A DNA stretch of 64,000 bases from Portulaca oleracea (Eukaryota; Streptophyta; Magnoliopsida; Caryophyllales; Portulacaceae). Positions 21,749 to 32,954 of the stretch are shown here, piece by piece. Each line of letters opens with the position of its first letter. Within the stretch, counting starts at the first letter, position 1. Under the pieces are notes generated by a model, which searched no databases, was not told the DNA's origin, and worked only from the letters and a program-made list of their open reading frames with translations. Both the position numbers and the translations under genes were made by a program. The stretch spans positions 28,189,793-28,253,792 of the forward strand of contig CM055877.1 of the NCBI GenBank assembly GCA_029582165.1, given 5' to 3'.

Positions 21749-22593
21749 TTGTGTATAATGGGATCAAAGAGATCTCATTACACATAGAATTCAGGATCTT
21801 TAAAAACCAAGATAAGAATCTTCTTCTCTAAGTTCTAAAGAATCAACTAAACTCAATGAAAAGTCATGGAAAACGAAACAAGAATGATGAATTCGTTTAC
21901 CAAGATCGAGATGATAGTTTGTGTTTGATGAATGTAGGATGAATGATATGTTTGGCTTTTGAAGAATCTTGGAGGATACAGGCACACCACCTTTAAGAAT
22001 GATTCAATCTCTTCCTATCACCACCAAGGACGCCACCCTAGGCTAGAAGAAGATGATATGATCGAATCTCCCTCAAGAGAAATGAAAAGACTAGCAAAAG
22101 CTAGAGAGATATAACACCAAGTTGTATTTGATTTGTATTTGTAATATGAATTGAATTGAATGAGATTACAAGAGGCCTAAGGGGGGTATTTATAGTAATC
22201 CTAGCCCTCCCTAGACGTGTACAAATCAAGAACTAGGCCCCTTGAGGCTTACATCATCCTACACATTTATTACATCATAAAAAATCTAAAATACAACTCT
22301 AGAAGGAAAAGACTATAACTCCTTCAATACTTGTCCAAACTTCAAGAATCAAAGACCATTGGAAAGCTCTTTCAATGCTTTTCAATTTGTCTTAGGATGA
22401 CTTATTCATTAGACGCATGTATCTAGAGTTATAGAGCAAATTACCAAGCTGCCCTTGTTGAAGCTATTCATACGTGAAAGATACTTGAGTGAATGATGCT
22501 CTTTTGCCATGTAACCGAGTATTAGGCTCCCATGATACATATTTGATGTCTCCCTTGATGTCCTTGATGTATATGGCCATCAAATATACATCA
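21749..22593 (-). repeat. 3' LTR (minus orientation) of the nested gypsy element
   Basis: 845 bp, matching 30978-31822 at about 97% by eye. It ends AATATACATCA, followed by the purine-tract complement TACTCCCCCGG at 22594-22604. Confidence 0.92.
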
Positions 22594-23018
22594 TACTCCC
22601 CCGGTTGAAAAATTTTGTCCTCAAACATTGACAAAAACTTCTTCTAAACCGTTACATAGCACTTCTTCTTCTAAGCTCATACTTCTTCTTATAAGAGATC
22701 TTTCCAAAAGTATTGTACTCGTCAACTTGCTACTTCCTCTTGCGTTCCTTGAAGAGATTACAAACTCTCTTTTTAAATGCTTTGAAATCATCATAGTTCC
22801 CTTTGATGAACTTCCACTTTCTTCCAAGTTTTCTCATGAATAATCCAATAACATCATGGTGCTTCGAATCTCGTTTTTTCATGGAGAATGTAGAAATCTC
22901 ATATAACTTCTCAATTTCAAAGTATAGATTCACAAGCTATTAACTCATGATGAAGACAATAGCAATATGATGTTCCATCTTTGAAGAATGACCTTTAACG
23001 ATCATAATATCACCTTCA
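22594..23018 (-). other. 3' interior of the nested gypsy element
   Basis: It starts with the polypurine tract (minus CCGGGGGAGTA, 22594-22604), preceded on the minus strand by GTTTGAGGACAAAA, a common position for this motif in plant gypsy elements. Short Lys/Arg-rich minus frames (22933-22730 and 22827-22621) look like decayed coding sequence but I cannot assign them. Confidence 0.6.
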
Positions 23019-23803
23019 TGAAATAACCCTAGACGAGGGCTTATTAGGGTTATAAAAATAATTCTGCACTTCAATCAACACAACCAAGTTAGTAGCACTT
23101 TTATATGAAAAATAACTTCTTTATTGAATGATCAAAAGTGCTAAAGAGGAGGAGGTTACAACTCAGCACAAAAGAGAACTTGTGAGGTCCTCAATTAGCC
23201 TACCGGATTAGAAGACGCAACAGAGGTCTTCTGAATAAGGCCTCACAGTGGAGGCGATTACAACCAGCGACCTCACACAGCAGAGAGGCACTTGTTTAGC
23301 TTGGAACTCACGACCCTAGAGGTCCTCACCAGTATGACCACTGGTTACATAAAACTCACCACTACACAAGAATGGCTACACTCGGAATATTCACTCAAAT
23401 ACTCCTACACTCAGAACTTTCTTTCACAAAGTTCTTACAACGATTTTCTTCCTTGGAAATCGATAGCTTAACTACAAAGAAGAGACAACAATATATAGGG
23501 TCTTGGAAGCAAACAACTACTTTCCTTTCTTCAGAATATTTTCCATATTAAAACGGATCTACAATCTTGCCGCGCAATCTTCTTAGCTCCATATTTCTTT
23601 CCTTCTTGTTTGGTCTCTAAAATAAGGAAGGTCAAATCATTAGAGTATGCTATCACATAAATATGGACAAGAGATGAGATTAAGATATGATTGATACTTC
23701 CCTAAATTATCTTTCAAACAAAATCCTGTTGAGGTGGCTGGCGTTGAGGTCCTCACGTACATTCTGAGCGTGGAGGTCCTCAAGGGTAGTCTGAGCCTCT
23801 TCA
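23019..23803 (-). repeat. 3' LTR (minus orientation) of the SIRE-like element
   Basis: 785 bp, paired with 27726-28512. On the minus strand it is immediately preceded by the purine tract AAAAAGGGGGAGAT (about 23804-23817). Confidence 0.9.
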
Positions 23804-26216
23804 ATCTCCCCCTTTTTGTTTGAAAGACAAAACTCCTGGGAGATTCTATACAGAACTGATAGCAGTAGTGGCATATGCATATAGTAGTAGGATAGTAGCA
23901 ATCATATAGCATAACAGCAGTGTAGAGGTTTGCTGCAATTACTGACCAAAAGAGTTCTCCCCCTTTTTGTCTTTCAGACAATAAGGAAATAGGAGAATAC
24001 AAAAGTACTAAAATGTGTAGCCAAAAAAACAGAGGAAGAGAAAGAAGAAGAAGGAGGGATAGGAGGAAAGAGATGATGAGGACACCTTGAGCTGGCCCTG
24101 ATTAAGTTTTGAGGTGCCCGAGAGGCCATGCTGATGAGGACATCAGAGGTCCAGGCATGCAGTGAGTTGACGAACCTGGGAGGAGGAGAGAGACCACATG
24201 TAGGGAGGATGGATGATAGGACTCCCCCTCAATTTGACAGCTTGTGAATAGGTTGGGGTCCTCATAGTAGACGACTCCTCCTCAAAAGGTGCCGGTGGTG
24301 TTGTTTCACGACCTTCCCAATGTCTAGGATCTTGTCTTGAATTTTGTCTCCAAAGGTCACTCTTGCATTCTTGTTCATTTTCAGTTTGAAGAGCTTGGTT
24401 GGATCTCTGTGTTTGAGGCATACCTATAAAAGAAGATAGTATACCTTTCTTGGTCTCTGACCAAGGATGAGATTGTTGCAATGAGGTCTTTGGGACCCAG
24501 ATTTTAGTAATGCACGGAGGTCTAGTTCCTTTAGACAGGGGATTTGATGAGGTCCTTATTTCATTTTCTGTAGGAGGTACTCTATGATGATTTTCTCTGA
24601 GAGGCAGAATGTTTGGGATAGGAAGGAGAGGTCCTTTGTTGGCATGGAAAGGAGGACTTTTGGACCGATAGTTTTTGAGAGGTGGTGTATTGGGTGAGGG
24701 AAGGAGAGGTCCTTCGGGAGGGTGATTTGTAGGAATTTTGGTCCGAGGTTGAGAAGAGGGGGTTGTGGAGACTGGTTTGCTTTGGTAAGGATGGGAATTA
24801 TTGACTGCCTCATTGGATAATTGAGTGATGGTTTTATAGCAGTCTTTGACCTCAAGAGGCAGTCTATTGCTTTCTGTGAACAGGAGGTCATTTTGAGAGT
24901 TCAGGCTTTCTATGGCCTCACAGAGACTTTGAACATGGTTGGTAAGGTGCTTGATTCTTTCTATCAAGGACTTAGAGTATTTAAAAAGATGCATACACTT
25001 ATGAGTAAGATGTAATGGTGAAAGATTAAGGAGGTCATCAATGTTTACCTCGTCATGAGATGAGGTTGGATCTTGATCCTCACTTGTGTTTGCCATCAGA
25101 CACACATTTGTTATTTCTTCTACCTCACTGTGACCTCCACTGGAATCACTATCACTCCATGTTTCCATCATTGCCTCATTGTTATGCCGTTGAGGTCGAT
25201 TGTTTCTCTTGTCTTTGTTTCTTCTGGCGTGAGGGCAGTCCTTCATAAGGTGTTATGAGCTGCCACAAACAAAACAAGTAAATGGGTTAGTATCTTTTCT
25301 TGATGAGGACTTACCTTTTGAGGTTGCTTTTCTGTTTTGTCCATCCTTGATGTATCCTCGAAAGGTTGGATTTTTCTTATATAATCTTCTGAACCCTCTT
25401 GCCATCATTGCCATTGTATCTTCCTCCTCCTCATCATCTGACTCACTGTCAGATTTACATACTGCCTTGAGGGCAATTTCCTTGGGTTCTGAGAGGTCAT
25501 TCAATTGGATCCCATAGGCCAATAGTTTTCCAATGAGTTCCTCCAGTTTGAGGGCCTTGAGATCTTGATTTCAATGGCTGTGACTTTTGGACCCCATTTT
25601 CTTCTAGGCAGGCATCTGAGGACCTTTCTAACTTGTTCCTCATGTGGGTAGGTTTTTCCCAAAGATATGAGGTGGTTGGTGATGCTGCTGAATCTTTTGA
25701 ACATCTCTTCAATAGTCTCATTTTCCTTCATTCTGAAGGCCTCATACTTTTGGACAAGGATATCTACTTTGGTGTCCTTGACTTGACTTGTGCCTTCATA
25801 TGAGGTTATCAAGTAATCCCAAACCTGTTTCGTAGTTTCACAATTAGATATACGTTCAAAATCATTCGAATTTAAACTGCAATAAATCAAGTTTAGGGCA
25901 TGAGTATTTTTTCTCAATTGCTCCAACTCTTTATTGGTCATTTCAGATCTTTTCTTTGGTCCATCTTGACTAGCACTGTTCTTCTTCGTGGGAGTGGGAT
26001 AATCTCCCTCGGTAACAACAGTCTAGAGGTCCTCATCTTGCACTACAAGAATGACTCACTTGCGCCACCAAAGTGGTCACGGGAAGCAAGTTTTGGTGGG
26101 AAAATTTTACATCAATGTTTATAATCCATAGATCCAAAGTATGTTTGCCATGAAAGTAATTCTTTAGTGGCCAATTAAGAAAATGGTCCCTTGTTAGCCA
26201 TGAAATAAGAGTTAAT

Positions 26217-26567
26217 CGTGGCTAGTTTGTGAATTTGGCCATGACAAAAACATTTTGTGGCCAGTAGTCGTGGCTAGTTTGTGAATTTGGCCATTATAAA
26301 AATATATTGTGTCCAATAGTCGTGGCTAGTTTGTGAATTTGGCCATTATAAAAATATCTTGTGGCCAATGGTCATGGCTAGTTTGAAAATTCGGCCATGA
26401 TAAAAATGTATCATGGCTAGTTTGTGCATTTGGCCATGATAAAAATATTTTGTGGCTAATAGTCATGGCTAATTTGAAAATTTGGCCATTATAAAAATAT
26501 ATTGTGGCCAATAGTCATAGCTAGTTTGAAATTTTGGTCATGATAAAAATATACCGTGGCTAGTTTG
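26217..26567. repeat. 52-bp tandem repeats in the CACTA element
   Basis: Units starting CGTGGCTAGTTTGTGAATTT occur at 26217, 26269, 26321, 26373, 26412, 26464 and 26516. All spacings are 52 bp except one of 39 bp. Each contains TTTGGCCAT and TTGTGGCCAATAGTC. Confidence 0.9.
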
Positions 26568-26844
26568 TGAATTTGGCCATGAAAAAAATATTTGGTGACC
26601 AATTGTTTATATTTGCCACTGAAAAATCATTTTGATGGCTCGAAGTTTCAACTTCATATGCTACTACAAAATATATTTGGTGACCAAACTTGTTGAGTAT
26701 TATTAGTGATTAGTAATGACAGTGAATACATGATATTTTTATTAGATGAAATAAACTTTTTTTCTTGTTAGTGATTTACAATGGTGCCAATAAGTCACTA
26801 GAAAATTCATGGCTAGAGATTCTGCATACTATGAACAGTATTTG

Positions 26845-27135
26845 TGTAACACTTCGGGTGTATGGTTAAGTGTTGGCTTAAAAGGATTGAAATGACTACT
26901 TATACACCAAGATGCACCTTCTTCAATGGTAGCTCATCCGTTGGGAACTCCTCAGTTAAGCGTGCTTGGGTGGGAGTAGTCTAAGGATGGGTGACCTCCT
27001 GGGAAGTTTTCCCAGACAAGATGTGAGCGAGGACAAAGCACGCTCGAAAGACTCGCGGTAATTCGTGGGACCAGCCAGCAATCCTTGAAGCAGTTCTCGG
27101 TAATGTCCGCGGCCCGGAGGGGCAGGGGCATTACA
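26845..27135 (+). mobile_element. Cassandra-like solo LTR
   Basis: This 291-bp unit starts TGTAACAC and ends GCATTACA, with flanks ATTTG and ATTGG (4 of 5 match). It contains a 5S rRNA-derived segment, the hallmark of Cassandra TRIM elements. It matches 41337-41628 over its whole length. Confidence 0.88.
26931..27007 (+). repeat. 5S rRNA-derived segment in the Cassandra-like LTR
   Basis: It contains AAGCGTGCTTGGG (box A-like, 26958-26970), GGATGGGTGACC (intermediate element, 26985-26996) and TCCTGGGAAGT (box C-like). It is about 77 bp long and lacks the 5' part of a 5S gene, so it is not a 5S rRNA gene. It may keep pol III promoter activity. Confidence 0.85.
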
Positions 27136-27725
27136 ATTGGTTACACAAATAGTCATATATATATATAGGCGATTATTAGCAGAAATAATATTTTTTTAAT
27201 AAATAATTATTTTTTTTATAAAATCTAGCCACGGATGATGGTGTGGCTAATATAATTTAGTGGCCACTATGTTATTTGTGGCTAATATACTTATTAGCCA
27301 CGGAAGATATTGTGGCGAATCGGAATAAATAACTCAAGTTGGACAATACTTGGCCACTAAATTTTTTGTGGCAAGTACTACAATAGCTCGCCATGCAATG
27401 GATATTTCTGTGGCCATTTTATTAGCCACGAGGCCATTCGCCACGACAGGCCACGCACTAGATTTCCATGGCCAATTGCATTCGCCACGGGAAATTTTTA
27501 CTTTAGCCACGAATAATTTCGTGGCGCAAGTGAGTCATTCTTGTAGTGTTGGTCCTTGAGGAAGACCTCCATTTGTCTTTTCCACGACCTGTAGTTTTCT
27601 TGAGTAAATAGTGGAGCTATCGTCCATGAGCGTCCTTGAGGAGCTTCGGTTGTGTTGAGGCCGGCCATGATCTTTACCACGAGTTGTTAGACTCTTCAAA
27701 TCTGTGGACCTGCTCTGATACCAAT

Positions 27726-28512
27726 TGAAATAATCCTAGAGGGAGGGGGTGATTAGGGTTATAAAAATAATTATGCACTTCAATCAACACAACCAAGTTA
27801 GTAGCACTTTTATATGAAAAATAACTTCTTTATTGAATGATCAAAAGTGCTAAAGAGGAGGAGGTTACAATTCAGCACTAAAGAGAACTTGTGAGCTCCT
27901 CAATTGGCCTACTGGATTAGAAGACACAACAGAGGTCTTCTAAATAAGGCCTCACAGTGGAGGCGATTACAACCAGCGACCTCACACAGCAGAGAGGCAC
28001 TTGTTTAGCTTGGAACTCACGACCCTAGAGGTCCTCACCAGTATGACCACTGGTTACACAAAACTCACCACTACACTAGAATAGCTACACTCGGAATATT
28101 CACTCAAATACTCCTACACTCAGAACTTTCTTTCACAAAGTTCTTGCAACGATTTTCTTCCTTGGAAATCGATAGCTTAACTACAAAGAAGAGACAACAA
28201 TATATAGGGTCTTGGAGGCAAACGACTACTTTCCTTTCTTCAGAATATTTTCCATATTAAAACGGATCTACAATCTTGCCGCGCAATCTTCTTAGCTCCA
28301 TATTTCTTTCCTTCTTGTTTGGTCTCTAAAATAAGGAAGGTCAAATCATTAGAGTACGCTATCACATAAATATGGATAAGAGATGAGATTAAGATATGAT
28401 TGATACTTCCTTAAATTATCTTTCAAACAAAATCCTGCTGAGGTGGCTGGCGTTGAGGTCCTCACGTACATTCTGAGCGTGGAGGTCCTCATGGGTAGTC
28501 TGAGCCTCTTCA
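27726..28512 (-). repeat. 5' LTR (minus orientation) of the SIRE-like element
   Basis: 787 bp, paired with 23019-23803. The primer site TGGTATCAGAGC on the minus strand (27712-27723) lies 2 bp inside it. Confidence 0.9.
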
Positions 28513-28889
28513 CTTTATACAACTCCTTGATATATTCAAGCCCAAGTACTCTTGAATCAAACATATATCTTCTCGTTAGAAAACTTCCTTTAGCCAAAGG
28601 ACTTGCTTCCTCCAAGTGACTTGGTTTTGATGAATGAATCAAGTACTTCATCTGAAAGCATAATGATGGCTTGATCTCCTTATCATATGAAACATACTCC
28701 AATACTTTGTAAGAATCACGAAGCTTAAGCATGAATCCTCCAAGATAATTTTCCTTTTGCTCAAATACCCTCATGATAGCAACAAGTATGAATGCCAAGC
28801 CATAAGCATGTAGCTTCTTCTTTTCTCCACTTAGAATTTCACCAAAATAATCCATGGGACAACTTTCTTGAGATAGGATTTCTCCTTTC
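28513..28889 (-). other. Interior of the nested gypsy element, unassigned
   Basis: A minus-strand frame covering 28960-28349 crosses this stretch and runs on into the copia LTR. The part within the gypsy element (LAKGSFLTRRYMFDSRVLGL and neighbours) has no family resemblance I can name. It is probably decayed coding or 3' sequence. Confidence 0.45.
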
Positions 28890-29321
28890 TCAACTCCATT
28901 TTGTAATGAACAAATATGATGCAAGAATAGGGAATAAAAGAATATGATGATCTTTAGCATCCTTTAAGAGACATAGTACCTCAAGTATGGACGCAAGTAT
29001 GGACCCTTCTTGAATAGTTCCTTTCTTCCTTTTGTCCAATTGAATTACTCCATTTGACGAGATATGTTGAGATAACACTTTCTTGGACGAGAGGTAAGGA
29101 CATTTCTCCAAGTACTTCTCCAATTCTCCATGTGGCTTCTCATGCTTCGATAAGGCTAACTCCAAAGGATTTACATCCTCCTTTCTACTTCTACTACATA
29201 CAAAAACGCTATCAAAGTATACCAATACGTTCTGTTTACATTGCAATGGTACATACTCTTTCAAAATATGTTGTATACTATGAAAATCAAGGACGTTGAT
29301 GTAGTTATCCATGAATTGCAC
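28890..29321 (-). pseudogene. RT remnant of the nested gypsy element
   Basis: LVYFDSVFVCSRSRKEDVNP followed by LEKCPYLSSKKVLSQHISSN corresponds to the Ty3/gypsy RT block whose intact form is YFDDILVYS...LEKC.F...VFLGYV, as seen in the element at 46465-52712. The second catalytic Asp is replaced by Ser, and flanking RT motifs are missing. The fragment is 143 codons against about 250 for the full RT domain. Confidence 0.7.
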
Positions 29322-30114
29322 TTAATCCTTTGTATAGGCCATTCGGTGATGAATGAAGGGATTCAGTGGCAGCCTTTGATGATACTTTTGTATGATGATA
29401 CTCATAGGAGAGAAACGTTTCCAAAGAGATAAGAGAGAGTGTTTACTTGTCGATGGTGCTTGTCTTTCATCCAAATATTCACAAATGAGAACAAGTGACG
29501 GTAAAGGACATTGATCCTTTATAGGCTCACGGTTTCAAACCTCCATTGGTGTAAGAATGAGACTCCTTGGTTGTTCAAATTCATGATACTTATTCTCCAT
29601 AAGTGCCTTAAGAGTGCTTTGATCCTCCTTGAGCCGTGAGACACAAGGTGGTAATAAGGACGCCTCTTGGAGCTTGATACTCCTATCATACAACTTTGAT
29701 TCTTCCAACAATGTATAACAAGAATCCATAAAGGTAATATTACAATATAATGAATTTTTGTAAATCTTGTAAAGACTTACTAAACTTCTTGGATCCTCAT
29801 GAATGTCTTTGTCATGGCTTAGCCATTGTGTAGGGGCGTCAATTTAACCATAGGAGGCACAACTTTCTCCTTCTTTGATCAATGAACATACTTCTCCTTT
29901 GTTGGTACAATGAGAGATCTTGCACTCTCTTTGTTGATGTTCATTCGGCACACATACTTCTTTCAAGGCTCTCCTTGCCACAAGCCACTCTTCTACATAC
30001 TCCTCTTCTACTATATTTTCCTCCTCAAATAATTCATTATCATACGTTGGTACCCAACCAAAGACACTTCTTTCTTGTTAGGACATGCACTTGGGACAAT
30101 GGAAGTGGGGAGGT
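29322..30114 (-). other. Decayed pol region of the nested gypsy element
   Basis: It sits between the gag and RT fragments. Only short frames are visible (for example 29729-29535, YTLLEESKLYDRSIKLQEAS). Protease motifs could not be recognised. Confidence 0.45.
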
Positions 30115-30780
30115 TTATAGGCTGTTTTGAACACGTTTAGACGAGAGGTTTGGGATGGGATGGGATGGGGGCTGATTTTGTGGAGCTTTTGTGTTTGGTT
30201 GTTTTGTGTGGAATGGGCGTCTTTGTTGTATATAGGTTTTTTCCCAAAGTTCTCTACTCCTTACTTGTATTTCAACATCAAGAGCTAAAGAACTCAACTC
30301 TTCCAAGTTTGTGTAAGGTTGATTTACAACAACATGCCGAATGTAATCATTAAGACCAAGAAAGTAACATACAAAAACGCGTGGATCATTCTTCTTAAGG
30401 GCATACTTCCATAGTTGCCACTTGAATTCTATTGTATATTCAACCACATCCTTGTTCCCTTGCTCTATTCTTTCAAGTTTGTCAATGTAGTCTCCTTTGT
30501 AATTGAATGTCAAGAACTCTTCTTGAAATTTATTTCCACTCTTCTTGCTGGAACGTTTTCTCCATTCATAAGGTTCTTCATATTCAACCTCATAAGGATG
30601 TACCACATGTGAATTTGCGCTTCTTGATCCCTTTTGAAGAATCCCAAATTCTTCCATTTGTTCGGTGAGATCATGAATTTGTTGCTCCAAACGTTGCAAA
30701 TCACTTTGTGAACTCATGCTAGATCTTTTGCAAGCCATAGAATATGAATCTTGATACAAAAGATCACAAGAAACTTGCAA
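30115..30780 (-). pseudogene. gag: Gag of the nested gypsy element, shortened
   Basis: The frame begins at 30780. A coiled-coil-like QSDLQRLEQQIHDLTEQMEE is followed directly by a shortened gag core: FLTFNYKGDYIDKLERIEQG, VVEYTIEFKWQLWKYALKKN, VCYFLGLNDYIRHVVVNQPY and LEELSSLALDVEIQVR, then a Gln/Pro-rich tail (PNTKAPQNQPPSHPIP). The same order is seen in the gag part of the element at 46465-52712, where the core is longer; here the WW-containing segment is missing. No zinc knuckle follows. The primer site is 180 bp upstream. Confidence 0.82.
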
Positions 30781-30961
30781 ATATGGGGTTGGCGTATGGG
30801 GGGGGGGACGAGAGGGGATTGTTTTTAGTTGGATTGTGTTTGGGCTATGGGGTTCTTTGTGGAGCTAATGGGAAACGTGAGATGAAGAGATGGTGGGGGA
30901 TGGATTTGTGATGGTAAGATGGTAGAAAGATGGTGCAAGAACTAAGAGAATCAATCTCCTA

Positions 30962-30973
30962 AGCTCTGATACC
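30962..30973 (-). other. Primer binding site, iMet, nested gypsy element
   Basis: The minus strand reads TGGTATCAGAGC, 4 bp inside the LTR that ends at 30978. Confidence 0.85.
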
Positions 30974-30977
30974 AATT

Positions 30978-31822
30978 TTGATGTATAATGGGATCAAAGA
31001 GATCTCATTACACATACAATTCAGGATCTTTAAAAACCAAGATAAGAATCTTCTTCTCTAAGTTCTAAAGAATCAGCTAAACTCAATGAAAAGTCATGGA
31101 AAACGAAACAAGAATGATGAATTCGTTTACCAAGACCGAGATGAACGTTTGTGTTTGATGAATGTAGGATGAATGATATGTTTGGCTTTTGAAGAATCTT
31201 GGAGGATACAGGCACACCACTTTTAAGAATGATTCAATATCTTCCTATCACCACCAAGGACGCCACCCTAGGCTAGAAGAAGATGATATGATCGAATCTC
31301 CCTCAAGAGAAACGAAAAGACTAGCAAAAGTTAGAGAGAAACAACACCAAGTTGTATTTGATTTGTATTTGTAATATTAATTGAATTGAATGAGATTACA
31401 AGAGGCCTAAGGGGGGTACTATAGTAATCCTAGCCCTCCCTAGACGTGTACAAATCAAGAACTAAGCCCCTTGAGGCTTACATCATCCTACACATTTATT
31501 ATATCATAAAAACTCTAAAATACAACCCTACAAAGAAAAGACTATAACTCCTTCAATACTTGTCCAAACTTCAAGATTCAAAGACCATTGGAAAGCTCTT
31601 TCAATGCTCTTCAATCTGTCTTTGGATGACTTCCTCATTAGAGGCATGTATCTAGAGTTATAGAGAAAATTACCAAGCTGCCCTTGTTGAAGCTATTCAT
31701 ACGTGAAAGATACTTGAGTGAATGATGCTCTTTTGCCATGTAACCGAGTATTAGGCTCCCATGATACATATTTGATGTCTCCCTTGATGTCCTTGATGTA
31801 TATGGCCATCAAATATACATCA
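30978..31822 (-). repeat. 5' LTR (minus orientation) of the nested gypsy element
   Basis: 845 bp with intact TGATGTAT...ATACATCA termini, followed on the plus strand by the CTTTT duplication. Confidence 0.92.
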
Positions 31823-32603
31823 CTTTTGGATCATAGGAGTGGAGCTACAGGTCCTCATCGGGGCCTACTTCGGCCTTTAAAAGGGTTTGGAGTCGTTCGT
31901 AAAGAATATGCGGAAAAGGGTCAACGTGGGTTGTCGGAATGGACACGCCTTCACGCTTTGGGTCATAACTCCTTCAATGTAACTTCGATAGGTCTCAAAT
32001 TTTGGGATCTTAAAGTACACACCTAAAGTTTTCCATCGATATCTTACGAGCCTAAAATGGAGTCCGGATGAAGAAGTTATGCGCATTTGAAGTCAGCAGG
32101 AAAAACTGCTAATAACACGATCGCGCTGTCTGACTGCACGATCGTGCCATACGATGGCACGATCGTGCCATTTTCGAATGACGACCATTTTTTTGGGGCT
32201 ATTTTGAGTTGCACGCTCGTGCCGTGGAATCGCACGATCGTGCCATTCTCGACGGGTTATGTTTTTTCCCTCTTTCCTATATATACCCCCTCCCTTGGTA
32301 TTATTTGTAGTTTTTGACATTTGAATGTAATGCTTGGCATTGTAGGGTTTATCCCAACTTCTTCAAAAATCTTGTTAACTTTATCCAATCAATTTTGGTG
32401 GTGCTTCAAGTCATTCCTTTAGTGATTATTTAGTGGATTACCTATGATAATCATGGTGGGGTGTTAGGCCTAGAGTTGTGGTTTTCCTTGCTTAAGGTCA
32501 TATCCTTCCTTTGGGTGTTCAAGACCCTTGTCATTGTTGAATATCGATCATTCATAATCACTCAAGCTAATCTTCACCCATCGACGCGTACGGTAACACT
32601 CCA
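31823..32603 (+). repeat. 5' LTR of the CRM-like element, right part
   Basis: It matches about 37580-38393 at roughly 93% by eye. It includes the palindrome cluster GCACGATCGTGC (32136-32147, 32156-32169 as GGCACGATCGTGCC, 32232-32243). It ends CTCCA, 2 bp before the primer site. Confidence 0.9.
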
Positions 32604-32605
32604 TC

Positions 32606-32617
32606 TGGTATCAGTGC
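32606..32617 (+). other. Primer binding site, iMet-type
   Basis: TGGTATCAGTGC differs by one base from the usual TGGTATCAGAGC complementary to initiator-Met tRNA. It lies 2 bp after the LTR end. Confidence 0.8.
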
Positions 32618-32954
32618 TTTGGTTTTTCATTTGCTTGAGTTGTTCTTCATTGTTGTTCTAGTAGTGTTCTCTAGTATTGAGTTTTGTGATTCGTATACAA
32701 ATATTGGTGACCCCCGACCCCATTGCCATCAAAGTGTGTTGGAAATTATTGTATTGTAGATGTATTTGTTGGAGTTGTAGCTATTTGGTGCATTGAAAAG
32801 AAGTTGAAAAATAGTGCACGCAATGTGTTCGATGAAATGTCTGAGTGAAAAAAACACAAAGAACCCTTAGCCAAACACTTGCCAACTACAAAAGAACCTT
32901 CAAACTCCACAAAATACCCCAAACACTAACCATCCCTCACCTTTTTTTTCCGGT
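32618..32954 (+). other. Leader of the CRM-like element
   Basis: Non-coding sequence between the primer site and the gag start at 32955. I see no further feature. Confidence 0.6.

Larger units (their letters stand above)
26041..27548. mobile_element. Non-autonomous CACTA (En/Spm) transposon in copia gag
   Basis: Perfect terminal inverted repeats run from CACTACAAGAATGACTCACT to its complement ending TTGTAGTG, about 28 bp in all. The 3-bp duplication TTG is at 26038-26040 and 27549-27551. There is no transposase. Subterminal regions are dense in GTGGC/GCCAC words, the usual place for transposase-binding repeats in CACTA elements. A 52-bp tandem array and a Cassandra-like solo LTR lie inside. 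Confidence 0.95.
24143..27680 (-). pseudogene. gag: SIRE-like copia gag (UBN2), split by a CACTA element
   Basis: On the minus strand the protein begins near 27665 with SWTIAPLFTQENYRSWKRQM, is cut at 27549 by the CACTA insertion, and resumes at 26040 (EDL, a stop, then TVVTEGDYPTPTKK). The UBN2 core follows from 25941: LRKNTHALNLIYCSLNSNDF, TTKQVWDYLITSYEGTSQV and EMFKRFSSITNHLISLG. A frameshift lies near 25570. LAYGIQLNDLSEPKEIALKA, an acidic stretch, and the zinc knuckle CFVCGSS-stop-HLMKDC follow at about 25275-25235, with TAA inside the knuckle. The frame then runs to 24143 as a Ser/Pro-rich extension containing KIWVPKTS. No catalytic domain is present. Confidence 0.9.
23019..28512 (-). 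mobile_element. Gag-only copia (SIRE-like) LTR element, nested in the gypsy element
   Basis: LTRs are at 23019-23803 and 27726-28512 (TGAAATAA...CTCTTCA), similar at about 97-98% by eye. Flanks CTTCA (23014-23018) and CTTTA (28513-28517) match at 4 of 5 bases. A TGGTATCAGAGC primer site (27712-27723, minus) and a purine tract next to 23803 fix the orientation. Only gag and its long C-terminal extension are present; there is no protease, integrase or RT. A CACTA element sits in gag. Confidence 0.9.
21749..31822 (-). mobile_element. Ty3/gypsy LTR element (gag plus pol debris), nested in the CRM-like 5' LTR
   Basis: Two 845-bp LTRs (21749-22593 and 30978-31822) have termini TGATGTATAATG...ATATACATCA; the left copy has two changes at its tip. 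The duplication CTTTT is present at 21744-21748 and 31823-31827. On the minus strand a TGGTATCAGAGC primer site follows the right LTR and a purine tract precedes the left LTR. Gag is recognisable but pol is reduced to fragments. LTR layout and sequence resemble the younger element at 46465-52712. It is itself split by the copia element at 23019-28512. Confidence 0.92.

Noticed and set aside
26931..27007. 5S rRNA gene
   Set aside because: Only the internal-promoter half is present, with mutations, and it lies in a 291-bp LTR with TGTAAC...TTACA ends. It is a Cassandra-type capture.
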